A DNA stretch of 39,752 bases from Thermosipho sp. (in: thermotogales) (GTDB lineage Bacteria > Thermotogota > Thermotogae > Thermotogales > Fervidobacteriaceae), in the NCBI GenBank assembly GCA_017656345.1, contig JACDNZ010000018.1, positions 1 through 39,752 on the forward strand, read 5' to 3'. Shown piece by piece: positions 15,604 through 23,687 of the stretch. The stretch's first letter is position 1. Each line of letters begins with the position of its first letter. The notes beneath the pieces were generated by a model. It did no database searches. It saw only the letters and a list, made by a program, of their open reading frames with translations, and was not told the origin of the DNA. A program made the translations under genes and the position numbers.

Positions 15604-18102
15604 TTGAAAAAAATTAAAATTTTATTTTTAGCAATTCTTTTATTATTTTTCTCAACAGTATTTTCTGAAGCTTTAATTTTTAAACATTGTAAGGTATATT
15701 ACCCAACAGGTTATGAGAAACTTGCGGTAATAATAGGAAATAAATTTGAAACCGTAAGACCTTACGTTGTTGATTTTTTTGACTTTGATCCAGGAAGTAT
15801 TAACATTTTTATCGAGCCCAATACTATCATTACCAACGGTTATGCAAACTACCTCCAAAAAAACACAATTAAAATATACACCTGGCATCCTTCAGGTATT
15901 GATTATACGTACTTACCATTCGATGATTGGTATACCTTTCTTCTTATACATGAATTTACGCATATCGTCACACTGAAAAAACTTTCCGGTTTAAAAAAGA
16001 TAACCGCGGATTTGGCTATCCCATACCTTCCAGATTTCGGTAAGTTTTCGTATGAATCAGTCACGGTATTCTCAGAATCAACCTATTCAAACAATTCAGG
16101 AAGATTAAACAATCCTGTCATCTCTCTTGAATTGTTCAACACTTTTAAAGACAAATTACCAAATGATAGATTGATGAACGATTATAGATATGGCCTCGTA
16201 TATTACAATGCAAACGGTGGATTCTTCAAATATTTGATTGATAACTATGGAAAGGAAAAAGTATTATCTTACCTCGAACATTCCATGAACAACTCTACGA
16301 GCTATCTTGAAATTATGTTTGGAATATCTTTTCCGTATATTTTCTTAGCAAAAATTCCTTATCTTGTACAAGATAACTTTAAAACTACTTTTGGACATTC
16401 TTACAACGATGAAATTAAAATCTGGCTAAACAGTTTGCCTAAATCAGACAATAGAGGAAAGATATTTTATACAGGTAAAAATGAAAGAATATTTAAAATC
16501 GAAAAAGAAAACGATAAACTCTACATTCTTACTTCAAAATATGGTCCGGTAGCAGGGTATTTTAATCACCCCATACATCAAATAGTTGTAATTAATAAAA
16601 AAAAGGAAGTACTTGCCAGATATTATATAAATGCAAATGATTTTAAAGTTGAAAATGGGAATATTTATGTTCTAACATATGGAAACAACACAATGGAAAT
16701 CTGGAATTTAACCCAAAATAAAAAAATTGTTTCTGGAAAAATAAGTGCTTTTGATGTATATAATAACCAGTTAATATATTCAATATACGATGATTCAGAA
16801 GATATATCAACAATTTATGGTCTAAACACTACATATAGAATTAAAGGGTTTATCAGAAATATGGCATTTAATGGTAAAAGCTTATATTTTTTTATCGGAA
16901 ATTCCCTGTGGGAAATTGAAAATGAAAAGATGAAACTAATTGATAACACCTCATTAAAAGGAGCATTTTTAAAGAAAGATGGTGAAAAAGTTTATTTAAC
17001 TGCGAAAGTAAAAGATAAAATGCAATTATTAGAAGTTAATGAATCATTCATTCAACTCACAGAAAACCTAAATATAATTGATGGCATTCTTCTGGATGAT
17101 CATATTTACTACATTTCTTACTCTAAAGACGGAGATGGCATGGCTGTTTATGAAATTCCAAAAACTCTCAATAAAGCAAAATTTAAAATAGAGAACAACA
17201 AAATTTTCTCGTTAAATTTTGAATATAAAAAAGCTTCAAAAATTGAAGAATACGAATATTATTTTACACCTTCTGTTTTCATCCCTATTTTTATTACTAC
17301 AAACTTCTTACCAGAAGAACTTTCCTCTGGAATTGATGGATTTGCCGTTGGTAGTTTTTTTGATTTTACAAACACAAAAAATGATTTAATATTTGCACCT
17401 TTCTACTTAAATTTTAATATAAATGATTCAGGAACTACCACAAATTACACATATTATGGAAGTGCTTTTGGGATAATATCACAGGATATTACTGAAAAAT
17501 TTTCCATAACTTCTTTAAATTTTGTTGATTTTAACCACAGTTATTTTTCCGGAGTTTCTTCCTTCTCTTTAGAACTTCTAAACAAAAAGATTAGCTATGA
17601 CACATCCATAACTTTCCAAGTAAACCAAACGTCAAACTATTCATATTTCGATCGCTGGAACTTTTCTTCAGAAATTTCTTTCGATCTTTTCATTTCGAAA
17701 GAATACTTATCTTACGGAATAGGCGAGCGTAATGAAATTTCTTTCGATGGTACTACTCTGTATTTCCTTCCCTCAATTAATTTTTATGTATTAAACATTA
17801 TTTCCCAAAACAAGTACTTATACGGTAATTTAAATTTCAATACAAATTATGTAAACTTTTATAGTACTTTAATAAATGCTTTCTCATTTTATAAACAAGC
17901 CGGCTTTGGTATTAGTTTTTCCGGTACGTACAACTTTAAAAATTACAATTCAAATAATGTTTTTATTCCATATCTTTACTGTGGGCATCCCAAATCAAAC
18001 ATTTTATATATTCAAACCGGTTTACTGATTAATCTTGATGGCAAAATTTCGCCATTTATTGGTTTTGGAATGTATCCTCATGCCATATTTGCTATGTTTT
18101 AA
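15604..18102 (+). CDS. Exported metalloprotease-like / propeller / outer-membrane barrel protein
   Basis: 832 residues, start TTG with TGGAGGAA upstream. A signal peptide covers about residues 1-21. Residues 25-280 look like a peptidase-MA-type gluzincin domain: HEFTH at 116-120 gives two zinc histidines and the catalytic Glu117. The later SYESVTVFSES (149-159), followed by SGRLNNP, fits the third-ligand helix (Glu151). About 285-540 is a run of short strands (YILTSKYG, YVLTYGN, QLIYSIYDD, KVYLTAKVKD, HIYYISYS) like a TolB/WD40-type propeller. From about 550 the aromatic alternating strands ending in a terminal Phe (HAIFAMF) suggest an outer-membrane barrel. The three-part reading is inference; activity and substrate are unknown. 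It lies next to lysA, 3 bases away and convergent. Confidence 0.75.
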   Translation: MKKIKILFLAILLLFFSTVFSEALIFKHCKVYYPTGYEKLAVIIGNKFETVRPYVVDFFDFDPGSINIFIEPNTIITNGYANYLQKNTIKIYTWHPSGIDYTYLPFDDWYTFLLIHEFTHIVTLKKLSGLKKITADLAIPYLPDFGKFSYESVTVFSESTYSNNSGRLNNPVISLELFNTFKDKLPNDRLMNDYRYGLVYYNANGGFFKYLIDNYGKEKVLSYLEHSMNNSTSYLEIMFGISFPYIFLAKIPYLVQDNFKTTFGHSYNDEIKIWLNSLPKSDNRGKIFYTGKNERIFKIEKENDKLYILTSKYGPVAGYFNHPIHQIVVINKKKEVLARYYINANDFKVENGNIYVLTYGNNTMEIWNLTQNKKIVSGKISAFDVYNNQLIYSIYDDSEDISTIYGLNTTYRIKGFIRNMAFNGKSLYFFIGNSLWEIENEKMKLIDNTSLKGAFLKKDGEKVYLTAKVKDKMQLLEVNESFIQLTENLNIIDGILLDDHIYYISYSKDGDGMAVYEIPKTLNKAKFKIENNKIFSLNFEYKKASKIEEYEYYFTPSVFIPIFITTNFLPEELSSGIDGFAVGSFFDFTNTKNDLIFAPFYLNFNINDSGTTTNYTYYGSAFGIISQDITEKFSITSLNFVDFNHSYFSGVSSFSLELLNKKISYDTSITFQVNQTSNYSYFDRWNFSSEISFDLFISKEYLSYGIGERNEISFDGTTLYFLPSINFYVLNIISQNKYLYGNLNFNTNYVNFYSTLINAFSFYKQAGFGISFSGTYNFKNYNSNNVFIPYLYCGHPKSNILYIQTGLLINLDGKISPFIGFGMYPHAIFAMF

Positions 18103-18105
18103 ATC

Positions 18106-19269
18106 CTAATCCAAAATACACGAATCAAACAATTCATTTATTGATTGCCTTTTTCGAATTAATTTTATCGCTCCATCTTTTTTAACTAGCACTTCAGCGG
18201 GTTTGGTAGTTCCATTGTAATTATTTGCCATTGAAAATCCGTACGCACCTGCATTTTTTATTATTACTAGATCATCAACTTCAGGTAAAGGAAGGTTAAT
18301 ATTCTCAGCTAGAAAATCTCCTGATTCGCAAAGCGGTCCAACTACATCCAGTTTAACTACCGGATTTTTGGGATCAAGTACTTCAATCTCATGGAAAGCT
18401 CCATATAATGCCGGACGAATTAAATGGTTCATCCCACTTTCTACAACCACAAAAGTTTTTTCTTCAGTTCTCTTTACAAGTAAAACTTTTGTAAGTAAAA
18501 CTCCTGATGGCGCGAAAATAAACCTGCCTATTTCATTTATAACAAACTCATAATTTTTCAAAATTGGAACCATTGTTTTTTTAAGTTCATCAACATTCAA
18601 TTCACTTTCATCTTTATACCTTATGCCCCACCCTCCACCTATATTTATACTTCTTACATTATACTTCTTTGCTAACAGGGTAACTTTTTCCAAAGCCTCT
18701 TTAAATGGAGAGATATCATTTATTTGTGAACCAATATGAATATGAAATCCAGATATTTTTCTTCCATATTTTTCAAGAATTTCTTCCGCTTGGGAAAAAC
18801 TCATACCAAATTTGTGTTTTTTCAATCCCGTTGAAATATATGGATGAGTTTTTGGATCAATATCCGGATTAACTCTTAAAAACAATTCAAAACCCTCTTT
18901 TTCTTTCCATAAAAGTTCGAATTCTTCCTTTGAATCAACGTTTACGTATTTTATTCCTTTACTAAGGAAAAACTCTCTTTGTTTTTTTGACTTACCATTT
19001 CCATTCCATACTATCTTTTCAGGTGTTATACCTGCAAATTTACATGCCAAAAATTCTCCCTCTCCTAATATATCTGCACCAAATCCCATATCTTTTAATA
19101 TTTTTAAAAGATATGGATTATTGTTCGCTTTTACAGCCACTGTTGGTAAAAAATTTAAATTTTCAAAAACCTGTTTTACCATTAAAGCCCTTTTTTCTAA
19201 AATTTCCTCAAAATATACATATGTTGGTGTTCCAAATTTCATAGCTATTTTTTCAAATATTTCTTTCAT
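18106..19269 (-). CDS. lysA: Diaminopimelate decarboxylase
   Basis: 387 residues from the ATG at 19269. PLP enzyme making L-lysine from meso-diaminopimelate. The PLP lysine is in VAVKANNNPYLLK (Lys47). Further family motifs are GADILGEGE, HIHIGSQI, NIGGGWGIRY, the C-terminal CESGDF with the active-site cysteine, and AGAYGFSMANNYN. A TTG at 19275 could also start it; the SD AAAGGAG is only four bases from that codon but ten from the ATG, so the start is uncertain by two residues. It overlaps the 3' end of the M20 gene by 17 bases (23 for the TTG), so the pair is one operon. Confidence 0.95.
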   Translation of the reverse strand: MKEIFEKIAMKFGTPTYVYFEEILEKRALMVKQVFENLNFLPTVAVKANNNPYLLKILKDMGFGADILGEGEFLACKFAGITPEKIVWNGNGKSKKQREFFLSKGIKYVNVDSKEEFELLWKEKEGFELFLRVNPDIDPKTHPYISTGLKKHKFGMSFSQAEEILEKYGRKISGFHIHIGSQINDISPFKEALEKVTLLAKKYNVRSINIGGGWGIRYKDESELNVDELKKTMVPILKNYEFVINEIGRFIFAPSGVLLTKVLLVKRTEEKTFVVVESGMNHLIRPALYGAFHEIEVLDPKNPVVKLDVVGPLCESGDFLAENINLPLPEVDDLVIIKNAGAYGFSMANNYNGTTKPAEVLVKKDGAIKLIRKRQSINELFDSCILD

Positions 19270-20365
19270 TTTCAATCAACTCCTTTAAAAATCCAAAAAC
19301 AAGTTCTGAATAAAAACCTATCACTTCATCATCAGGTAAAAATTTAGGGTTATGAAGTCCTATTTTTTCATACTTTGATGTTCCAGCCCAAAACATTAAA
19401 GAAGGATATCTACTTGAAAAATAACCAAAGTCTTCACCCGTATATTTCATTCCACAATCTAAGAAACTTACGCTATCTTTATTTTCTACATAGCATTTAA
19501 ATATTTCATATAATTTACTGTCAACATTAACCTGTGGATAAACACTTCCCTTTGTGATGGAATAATCGCCCCTATATTCAATAGACACGTTTCTAGCAAT
19601 TTTCGAAAGCTTTTCTATAACTGTTTCTGTGATTTCCAACGACGGTGCCCTTATACTTCCCATAATAACTGTTTCTTGAGATACTATATTTCTTGCATTA
19701 CCCCCTTCAATTTTCCCAAATCCAACAAGAACATTTTCAAAACTTTCATTATAAAAGTTGTTCAAAAACTGCGTTGCCATTTTTAGAGAATCAATTCCTT
19801 GTTCGTAAAACGCTACATGCGCAGATTTTCCATAGAATGTTACATCAATTTCTGTTGCAGCGGCAAATAATGTTCCAGAAGTTGTAGCAACTGTTTTAAA
19901 ATCATATTCATCAGTAACGTGAAGTGCAAATGCATATTTTATAGGTATTTCTTCTATTTCATCTAGAATATACGAAGCACCTGCTCCCGTCTCTTCTCCA
20001 GGTTGAAAAACAAAAATAAAATTTTCATTAATATTATTTTCCAACACCTTTTTAATTAAATCAAATGCTATTGCCATGTGAACATCATGACCACATGCAT
20101 GCATATTCGAATTCTTTGAGGCGAATTCCCAACCTGTTTCTTCTTTAATTGGCAAAGCATCCATGTCTGCTCTATATAAAATAAAAGGTTCTCCTTTTTT
20201 GTTCTCCAAAATCGCAATTACACCTGTACCTGCTATTTTATATATTTTTAATTTTTTATCACCTAAGGATCTTAAAGCATCTAATAAAATCTTTTGAGTT
20301 TCAAATTCATGAAATGAAATTTCAGGGTTCTGATGAAGTATATGTCTTAATTCAATAGCGTCCAT
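19253..20365 (-). CDS. M20 family amidohydrolase, likely N-acetyldiaminopimelate deacetylase
   Basis: 370 residues, the length of M20D amidohydrolases. Metal-binding motifs: RADMDALPI (65-73), HACGHDVHM (89-97, Cys91 and His93), QPGEETGAG (121-129) and a C-terminal LHNPKF histidine. The insert domain with FYGKSAHVA is present. The family includes hippurate hydrolase, aminoacylases and N-acetyl-LL-diaminopimelate deacetylase. Overlap with lysA, the last lysine gene, favours the diaminopimelate role, which is inference from context. ATG 20365 follows GGAGGTGGAG. The other lysine genes (dapA, dapB, dapD) are not in this window. Confidence 0.85.
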   Translation of the reverse strand: MDAIELRHILHQNPEISFHEFETQKILLDALRSLGDKKLKIYKIAGTGVIAILENKKGEPFILYRADMDALPIKEETGWEFASKNSNMHACGHDVHMAIAFDLIKKVLENNINENFIFVFQPGEETGAGASYILDEIEEIPIKYAFALHVTDEYDFKTVATTSGTLFAAATEIDVTFYGKSAHVAFYEQGIDSLKMATQFLNNFYNESFENVLVGFGKIEGGNARNIVSQETVIMGSIRAPSLEITETVIEKLSKIARNVSIEYRGDYSITKGSVYPQVNVDSKLYEIFKCYVENKDSVSFLDCGMKYTGEDFGYFSSRYPSLMFWAGTSKYEKIGLHNPKFLPDDEVIGFYSELVFGFLKELIENERNI

Positions 20366-20383
20366 TTCTCCACCTCCAAGTTA

Positions 20384-20412
20384 TTCATATGATATCATAT
20401 ATATGTTATAAT
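20384..20412 (+). promoter_or_regulatory. Promoter of the pheS operon
   Basis: TTCATA (20384-20389) and TATAAT (20407-20412) are separated by exactly 17 bases; the -10 is perfect and the -35 matches four of six. It lies 47 bases before the pheS ATG. A 14-bp palindrome fills the spacer and overlaps both this promoter and the opposing one. Confidence 0.65.
20387..20400. promoter_or_regulatory. Perfect 14-bp palindrome in a divergent promoter region
   Basis: ATATGATATCATAT reads the same on both strands. It lies between pheS (plus) and the M20/lysA pair (minus), in the spacer of the pheS promoter, and holds a possible minus-strand -10, TATGAT (20399-20394). It is a candidate operator, but AT-rich palindromes of this size also occur by chance. 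Confidence 0.35.
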
Positions 20413-20458
20413 TAGAATTGAATTTCGTTTCATAATGGTTAATTATGGAGGTGTATCA

Positions 20459-21436
20459 ATGGACGAGATTAAAAAACTTGTCGAAGAAGCAGTAAGTGAA
20501 ATTAATATTGCAAAAGATTCAACAACATTAAATAATATAAGAATCAAATATCTTGGAAAAAAAGGATTGATCACCTTATTAATGAAAAAATTAAAAGATC
20601 TTCCCCAGGATGAAAGACCAAAATTCGGGGCTTTGGTTAATGATGCAAAAAATGTTGTTCAAAATAGGATAAATGAAAAACTTCGTGAAATTTCTGAAAT
20701 GGAAAAAAGACAAAAATATGAAAAAATGGCAGTCGACGTTACCACGCCAGGTGCTCGCAGAGACATTGGACATCTTCATATTTTGACTCAAATACAGAAA
20801 GAACTTGAAGATATATTCATTTCCATGGGGTTTGAAGTTGTCGAAGGGCCAGAGGTTGAAGATACATGGCACAATTTCGATGCTTTAAATACCCCAGATT
20901 GGCATCCAGCAAGAGATGTTCAGGATTCTTTTTATTTTACAGAAAATATTCTCTTAAGAACTCATACATCACCTATTCAAGTTCGTACAATGCTTCAAAG
21001 AAAACCTCCACTTGCAATTGTTTCACCAGGAAGAGTTTACAGGAGAGATTATGATTCTACACATCTTCCAATGTTTACTCAAATGGAAGGATTGTTCATT
21101 GATAAAAATGTAACTGTTAAACATCTAAAATTCACATTAGAACAGATGGTCACCAGGATATTTGGAAAAGATGCAAAAGTAAGGTTAAAACCAAGCTTTT
21201 TCCCATTCACAGAACCAAGCTATGAAGTCGATGTTTGGTTTGGAAATACCTGGCTTGAAATACTTGGTGCAGGCATGGTTGATCCAAATGTTTTCAAAAA
21301 TGTCGGATATGATCCAAATGTGTGGTCTGGTTTTGCTTTTGGATTAGGACTCGAAAGAATTGCAATGGTTAAATACGGTATAAAAGATATCAGAGATTTT
21401 GTTAGAAATGACATCAAATTCCTGGAAAATTATTAA
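20459..21436 (+). CDS. pheS: Phenylalanine--tRNA ligase alpha subunit
   Basis: 325 residues. Catalytic subunit of the alpha2-beta2 enzyme that charges tRNA-Phe. The N-terminal helical part (about 1-85) is the coiled coil that binds tRNA. The class II motifs follow: motif 1 around VDVTTPG and HLHILTQIQ, motif 2 [21 protein letters not shown], and motif 3 [10 protein letters not shown]. The frame can extend to 20435, but TATGGAGGTG (before 20459) is the SD for the ATG at 20459, giving MDEIKKL. pheT does not follow; truB comes next, two bases after the stop. The beta subunit must be encoded elsewhere. Confidence 0.97.
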   Translation: MDEIKKLVEEAVSEINIAKDSTTLNNIRIKYLGKKGLITLLMKKLKDLPQDERPKFGALVNDAKNVVQNRINEKLREISEMEKRQKYEKMAVDVTTPGARRDIGHLHILTQIQKELEDIFISMGFEVVEGPEVEDTWHNFDALNTPDWHPARDVQDSFYFTENILLRTHTSPIQVRTMLQRKPPLAIVSPGRVYRRDYDSTHLPMFTQMEGLFIDKNVTVKHLKFTLEQMVTRIFGKDAKVRLKPSFFPFTEPSYEVDVWFGNTWLEILGAGMVDPNVFKNVGYDPNVWSGFAFGLGLERIAMVKYGIKDIRDFVRNDIKFLENY

Positions 21437-21437
21437 T

Positions 21438-22370
21438 ATGAATGGCATATTAAATGTTTACAAGCCAAAAGGATTAACATCGCATGATGTAATAGATGAA
21501 TTGCGTAAAAAACTAAAAATCAAAAAAGTGGGACATGCCGGTACGCTGGACCCTTTTGCAGAAGGGGTTTTGGTTGTTGGAATTGGTAGTGCTACCAGGG
21601 TTCTGGAATACTTTAAAAATCAAAAAAAGAAATATTTTGTAAAAGCTATTCTTGGTTTAATAACCGAAACATACGATATAACCGGAGAAGTACAGGAAGA
21701 AAACACATGTGAAAAAGATGAAAAAGAAATTGAGGAAGTGATTAAATCTTTTAAAGGAAAATACATGCAGGTTCCACCTGCTTATTCTGCGAAAAAATAT
21801 AAAGGAAAAAGGTTGTACAAACTTGCACGAGAGGGAAAAATTATTTCTCTACCTCCAAAAGAAGTCGAAATATTTGAAATTGAGAATATAAAAATTGAAA
21901 AGCCTTATTTTTCTTTTGAAGTAGTTGTCTCACCAGGAACGTATATAAGAAGTTTGTGTATGGACATAGGTTACAAACTTTCATGTGGTGCAACTGCTTT
22001 AGAATTGATCAGAACAGAGGTTGGGGAGTTTAAAATTACTGATTCAATTAACCCCTTCGAACTATCCGAAAAAGACATTCTAAAACATTTTATACCAGTT
22101 GAAGATATTTTAAATTTACCTAGAGTCGTAGTTTATAAAGATTATGTTGAAAAAATATTTAATGGTGTTCAACCTACTCTGGAATTTATTAAAAATGCAC
22201 AAGATAATTTTAAAAAAGGCGAAGATGTCATGTTAATGTGTGAAAATAGATTAGTAGCAATTGCAAGAGCTGAAAGAAATTTTTCATTTCTAGAAACTTT
22301 AAAAAGAGAAAATAGACTAAAAGAAAGAATTTTCACGCTTAAGAAAGTATTTAAGGAGGCGAAAATTTGA
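21438..22370 (+). CDS. truB: tRNA pseudouridine(55) synthase
   Basis: 310 residues, near the length of Thermotoga TruB. It isomerises U55 in the T-loop of tRNAs. The catalytic aspartate is in VGHAGTLDPFAEGVL, and KYFVKAILGLITETYDITG and VSPGTYIRSLC are other TruB motifs. A C-terminal PUA-like part follows (VEDILNLPRVVVYKDY to the end). The frame runs back into pheS; the ATG at 21438 starts MNGILNVYKPKGLTS, the conserved beginning. No strong SD is seen (GGAAAAT), so its translation may depend on pheS. Confidence 0.95.
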   Translation: MNGILNVYKPKGLTSHDVIDELRKKLKIKKVGHAGTLDPFAEGVLVVGIGSATRVLEYFKNQKKKYFVKAILGLITETYDITGEVQEENTCEKDEKEIEEVIKSFKGKYMQVPPAYSAKKYKGKRLYKLAREGKIISLPPKEVEIFEIENIKIEKPYFSFEVVVSPGTYIRSLCMDIGYKLSCGATALELIRTEVGEFKITDSINPFELSEKDILKHFIPVEDILNLPRVVVYKDYVEKIFNGVQPTLEFIKNAQDNFKKGEDVMLMCENRLVAIARAERNFSFLETLKRENRLKERIFTLKKVFKEAKI

Positions 22371-23440
22371 AAGTTGGAATTGTGGGATTACCACAAGTTG
22401 GAAAAACAACAATTTTTTCACTTTTAACAGGTATAGAAGCTGATCCATATTCAACAGTACACCAAAAAGGAATTGCAAAAGTTTATGATAAAAGAGTAAA
22501 AATATTATCTGAAATGTATCAACCGAAAAAAACTACTTATGCTACTCTTGAATTTTACGATACACCCTCTTTAATTCCAAATGAACAAAAAAGCAGATCT
22601 CAAGTTTTTAACCAAGTTCAAAATGCAGATGCTTTACTCTTAATATTAAGAGCTTTTAAAAATGATAGCGTCCCATTTCCCGAAAACGGTGAAACAGCAT
22701 TCAAACAGTTAAAAATAACACTGGACGAATTCATTTTTAGAGATCTCGAAATAGTTACAAATAGAATTGAAAGATTAGAAAATGCAAAAAGAAAACTGGA
22801 TAACAAAGAGGAAAATGAGTTAAAAGTTCTTAAACACATGAGAGAAATACTTGAAAATGAAGATTTTCTATCAAGACACAGAGAAGAATTTACTGCAGAT
22901 CAAATAAAACTGGTGTCAAGTTATTCTTTAGTTACGTTAAAACCAGTTGTAATTACAGTAAATCTTGACGAAAATCAGTTTTCAGAAAAAAATTATGAAA
23001 GTAAAACAGAAGTATTAAATATAGTTAAAGACTACAATTTTGCATATATTGAACTTTGTGGTTTAATGGAAAAAGAGATACAAGAACTTCCTGAAGAAGA
23101 AAGAGAAGAGTTTTTAAAGGATCTTGGTATTACAGAAAGTGGTATTGAAAGACTTTCCAAAACAATGTATGAGCAACTGGGATTAATATCATTTTTCACA
23201 GTTGGCAAAGACGAGGTTAGAGCCTGGACTCTCAAAAAAGGAAGTACAGCAGTTGAAGCCGCGGGAGTTATACATTCTGATCTTGCAAGAGGATTTATAA
23301 AAGCTGAAATTATTAAATACGATGATTTAATAAATTTAGGTAGTGAAAAAGAAGTTAAAGAAAAAGGATTGATGAAATTAGTTGGAAAAGAGCACGTAAT
23401 CGAAGATGGGGACATTATTACCGTAAGATTTAATGTATAG
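22367..23440 (+). CDS. YchF/Obg-like GTPase, divergent
   Basis: 357 residues, the usual YchF length. The P-loop is GLPQVGKTT (7-15), and the order of parts matches YchF: G domain, a coiled-coil insert at about 120-185 (NRIERLENAKRKLD), then the C-terminal TGS/DUF933 domain with HSDLARGFIKAE and EHVIEDGDIITVRF. The G3 position reads DTPSL (65-69) where YchF has DIAGL, so the DxxG glycine is lost; G4 is NLDE, close to the YchF NVxE. YchF proteins are ATP/GTP-binding, ribosome-associated factors. The start is TTG with AAGGAGGCG upstream, overlapping the truB stop. Confidence 0.85.
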   Translation: MKVGIVGLPQVGKTTIFSLLTGIEADPYSTVHQKGIAKVYDKRVKILSEMYQPKKTTYATLEFYDTPSLIPNEQKSRSQVFNQVQNADALLLILRAFKNDSVPFPENGETAFKQLKITLDEFIFRDLEIVTNRIERLENAKRKLDNKEENELKVLKHMREILENEDFLSRHREEFTADQIKLVSSYSLVTLKPVVITVNLDENQFSEKNYESKTEVLNIVKDYNFAYIELCGLMEKEIQELPEEEREEFLKDLGITESGIERLSKTMYEQLGLISFFTVGKDEVRAWTLKKGSTAVEAAGVIHSDLARGFIKAEIIKYDDLINLGSEKEVKEKGLMKLVGKEHVIEDGDIITVRFNV

Positions 23441-23450
23441 GAGGAATAGC

Positions 23451-23687
23451 GTGAAGAAGGTTTTCAAACTTACTCCCAACGTTTATATTCCACGAGATCG
23501 AATCGTAGCAATTTTACCAATTTCTTCATCTATTGCCAGAAAAATTAGAGGATTAAACAAAAACAGTGGAAAAATTGTCAACATTACATATGGATCAGAA
23601 GCAAAAACTATTCTAATAATGGATAGTGGTCATATTTTAGTATCTGATAAAACTTTAAAAGAGGTTGATGAGGCACTGTGGAAATAA
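23451..23687 (+). CDS. RemA/DUF370 family protein
   Basis: 78 residues from GTG 23451, which follows AGGAGGAATAGC; an upstream ATG lies before that SD inside the ychF stop region and was rejected. The DUF370 core is clear: PRDRIVAILP (14-23), SGKIVNITYG (39-48), ILIMDSGHILVS (54-65). Bacillus RemA binds DNA as a multimer and activates matrix genes. Here the loop that carries two DNA-contact arginines in RemA (YGRRTR) reads YGSEAK, while the earlier arginine (DRIVA) remains. It sits between a GTPase and a radical SAM enzyme, overlapping the latter by 10 bases. Role in this organism unknown. Confidence 0.85.
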   Translation: MKKVFKLTPNVYIPRDRIVAILPISSSIARKIRGLNKNSGKIVNITYGSEAKTILIMDSGHILVSDKTLKEVDEALWK

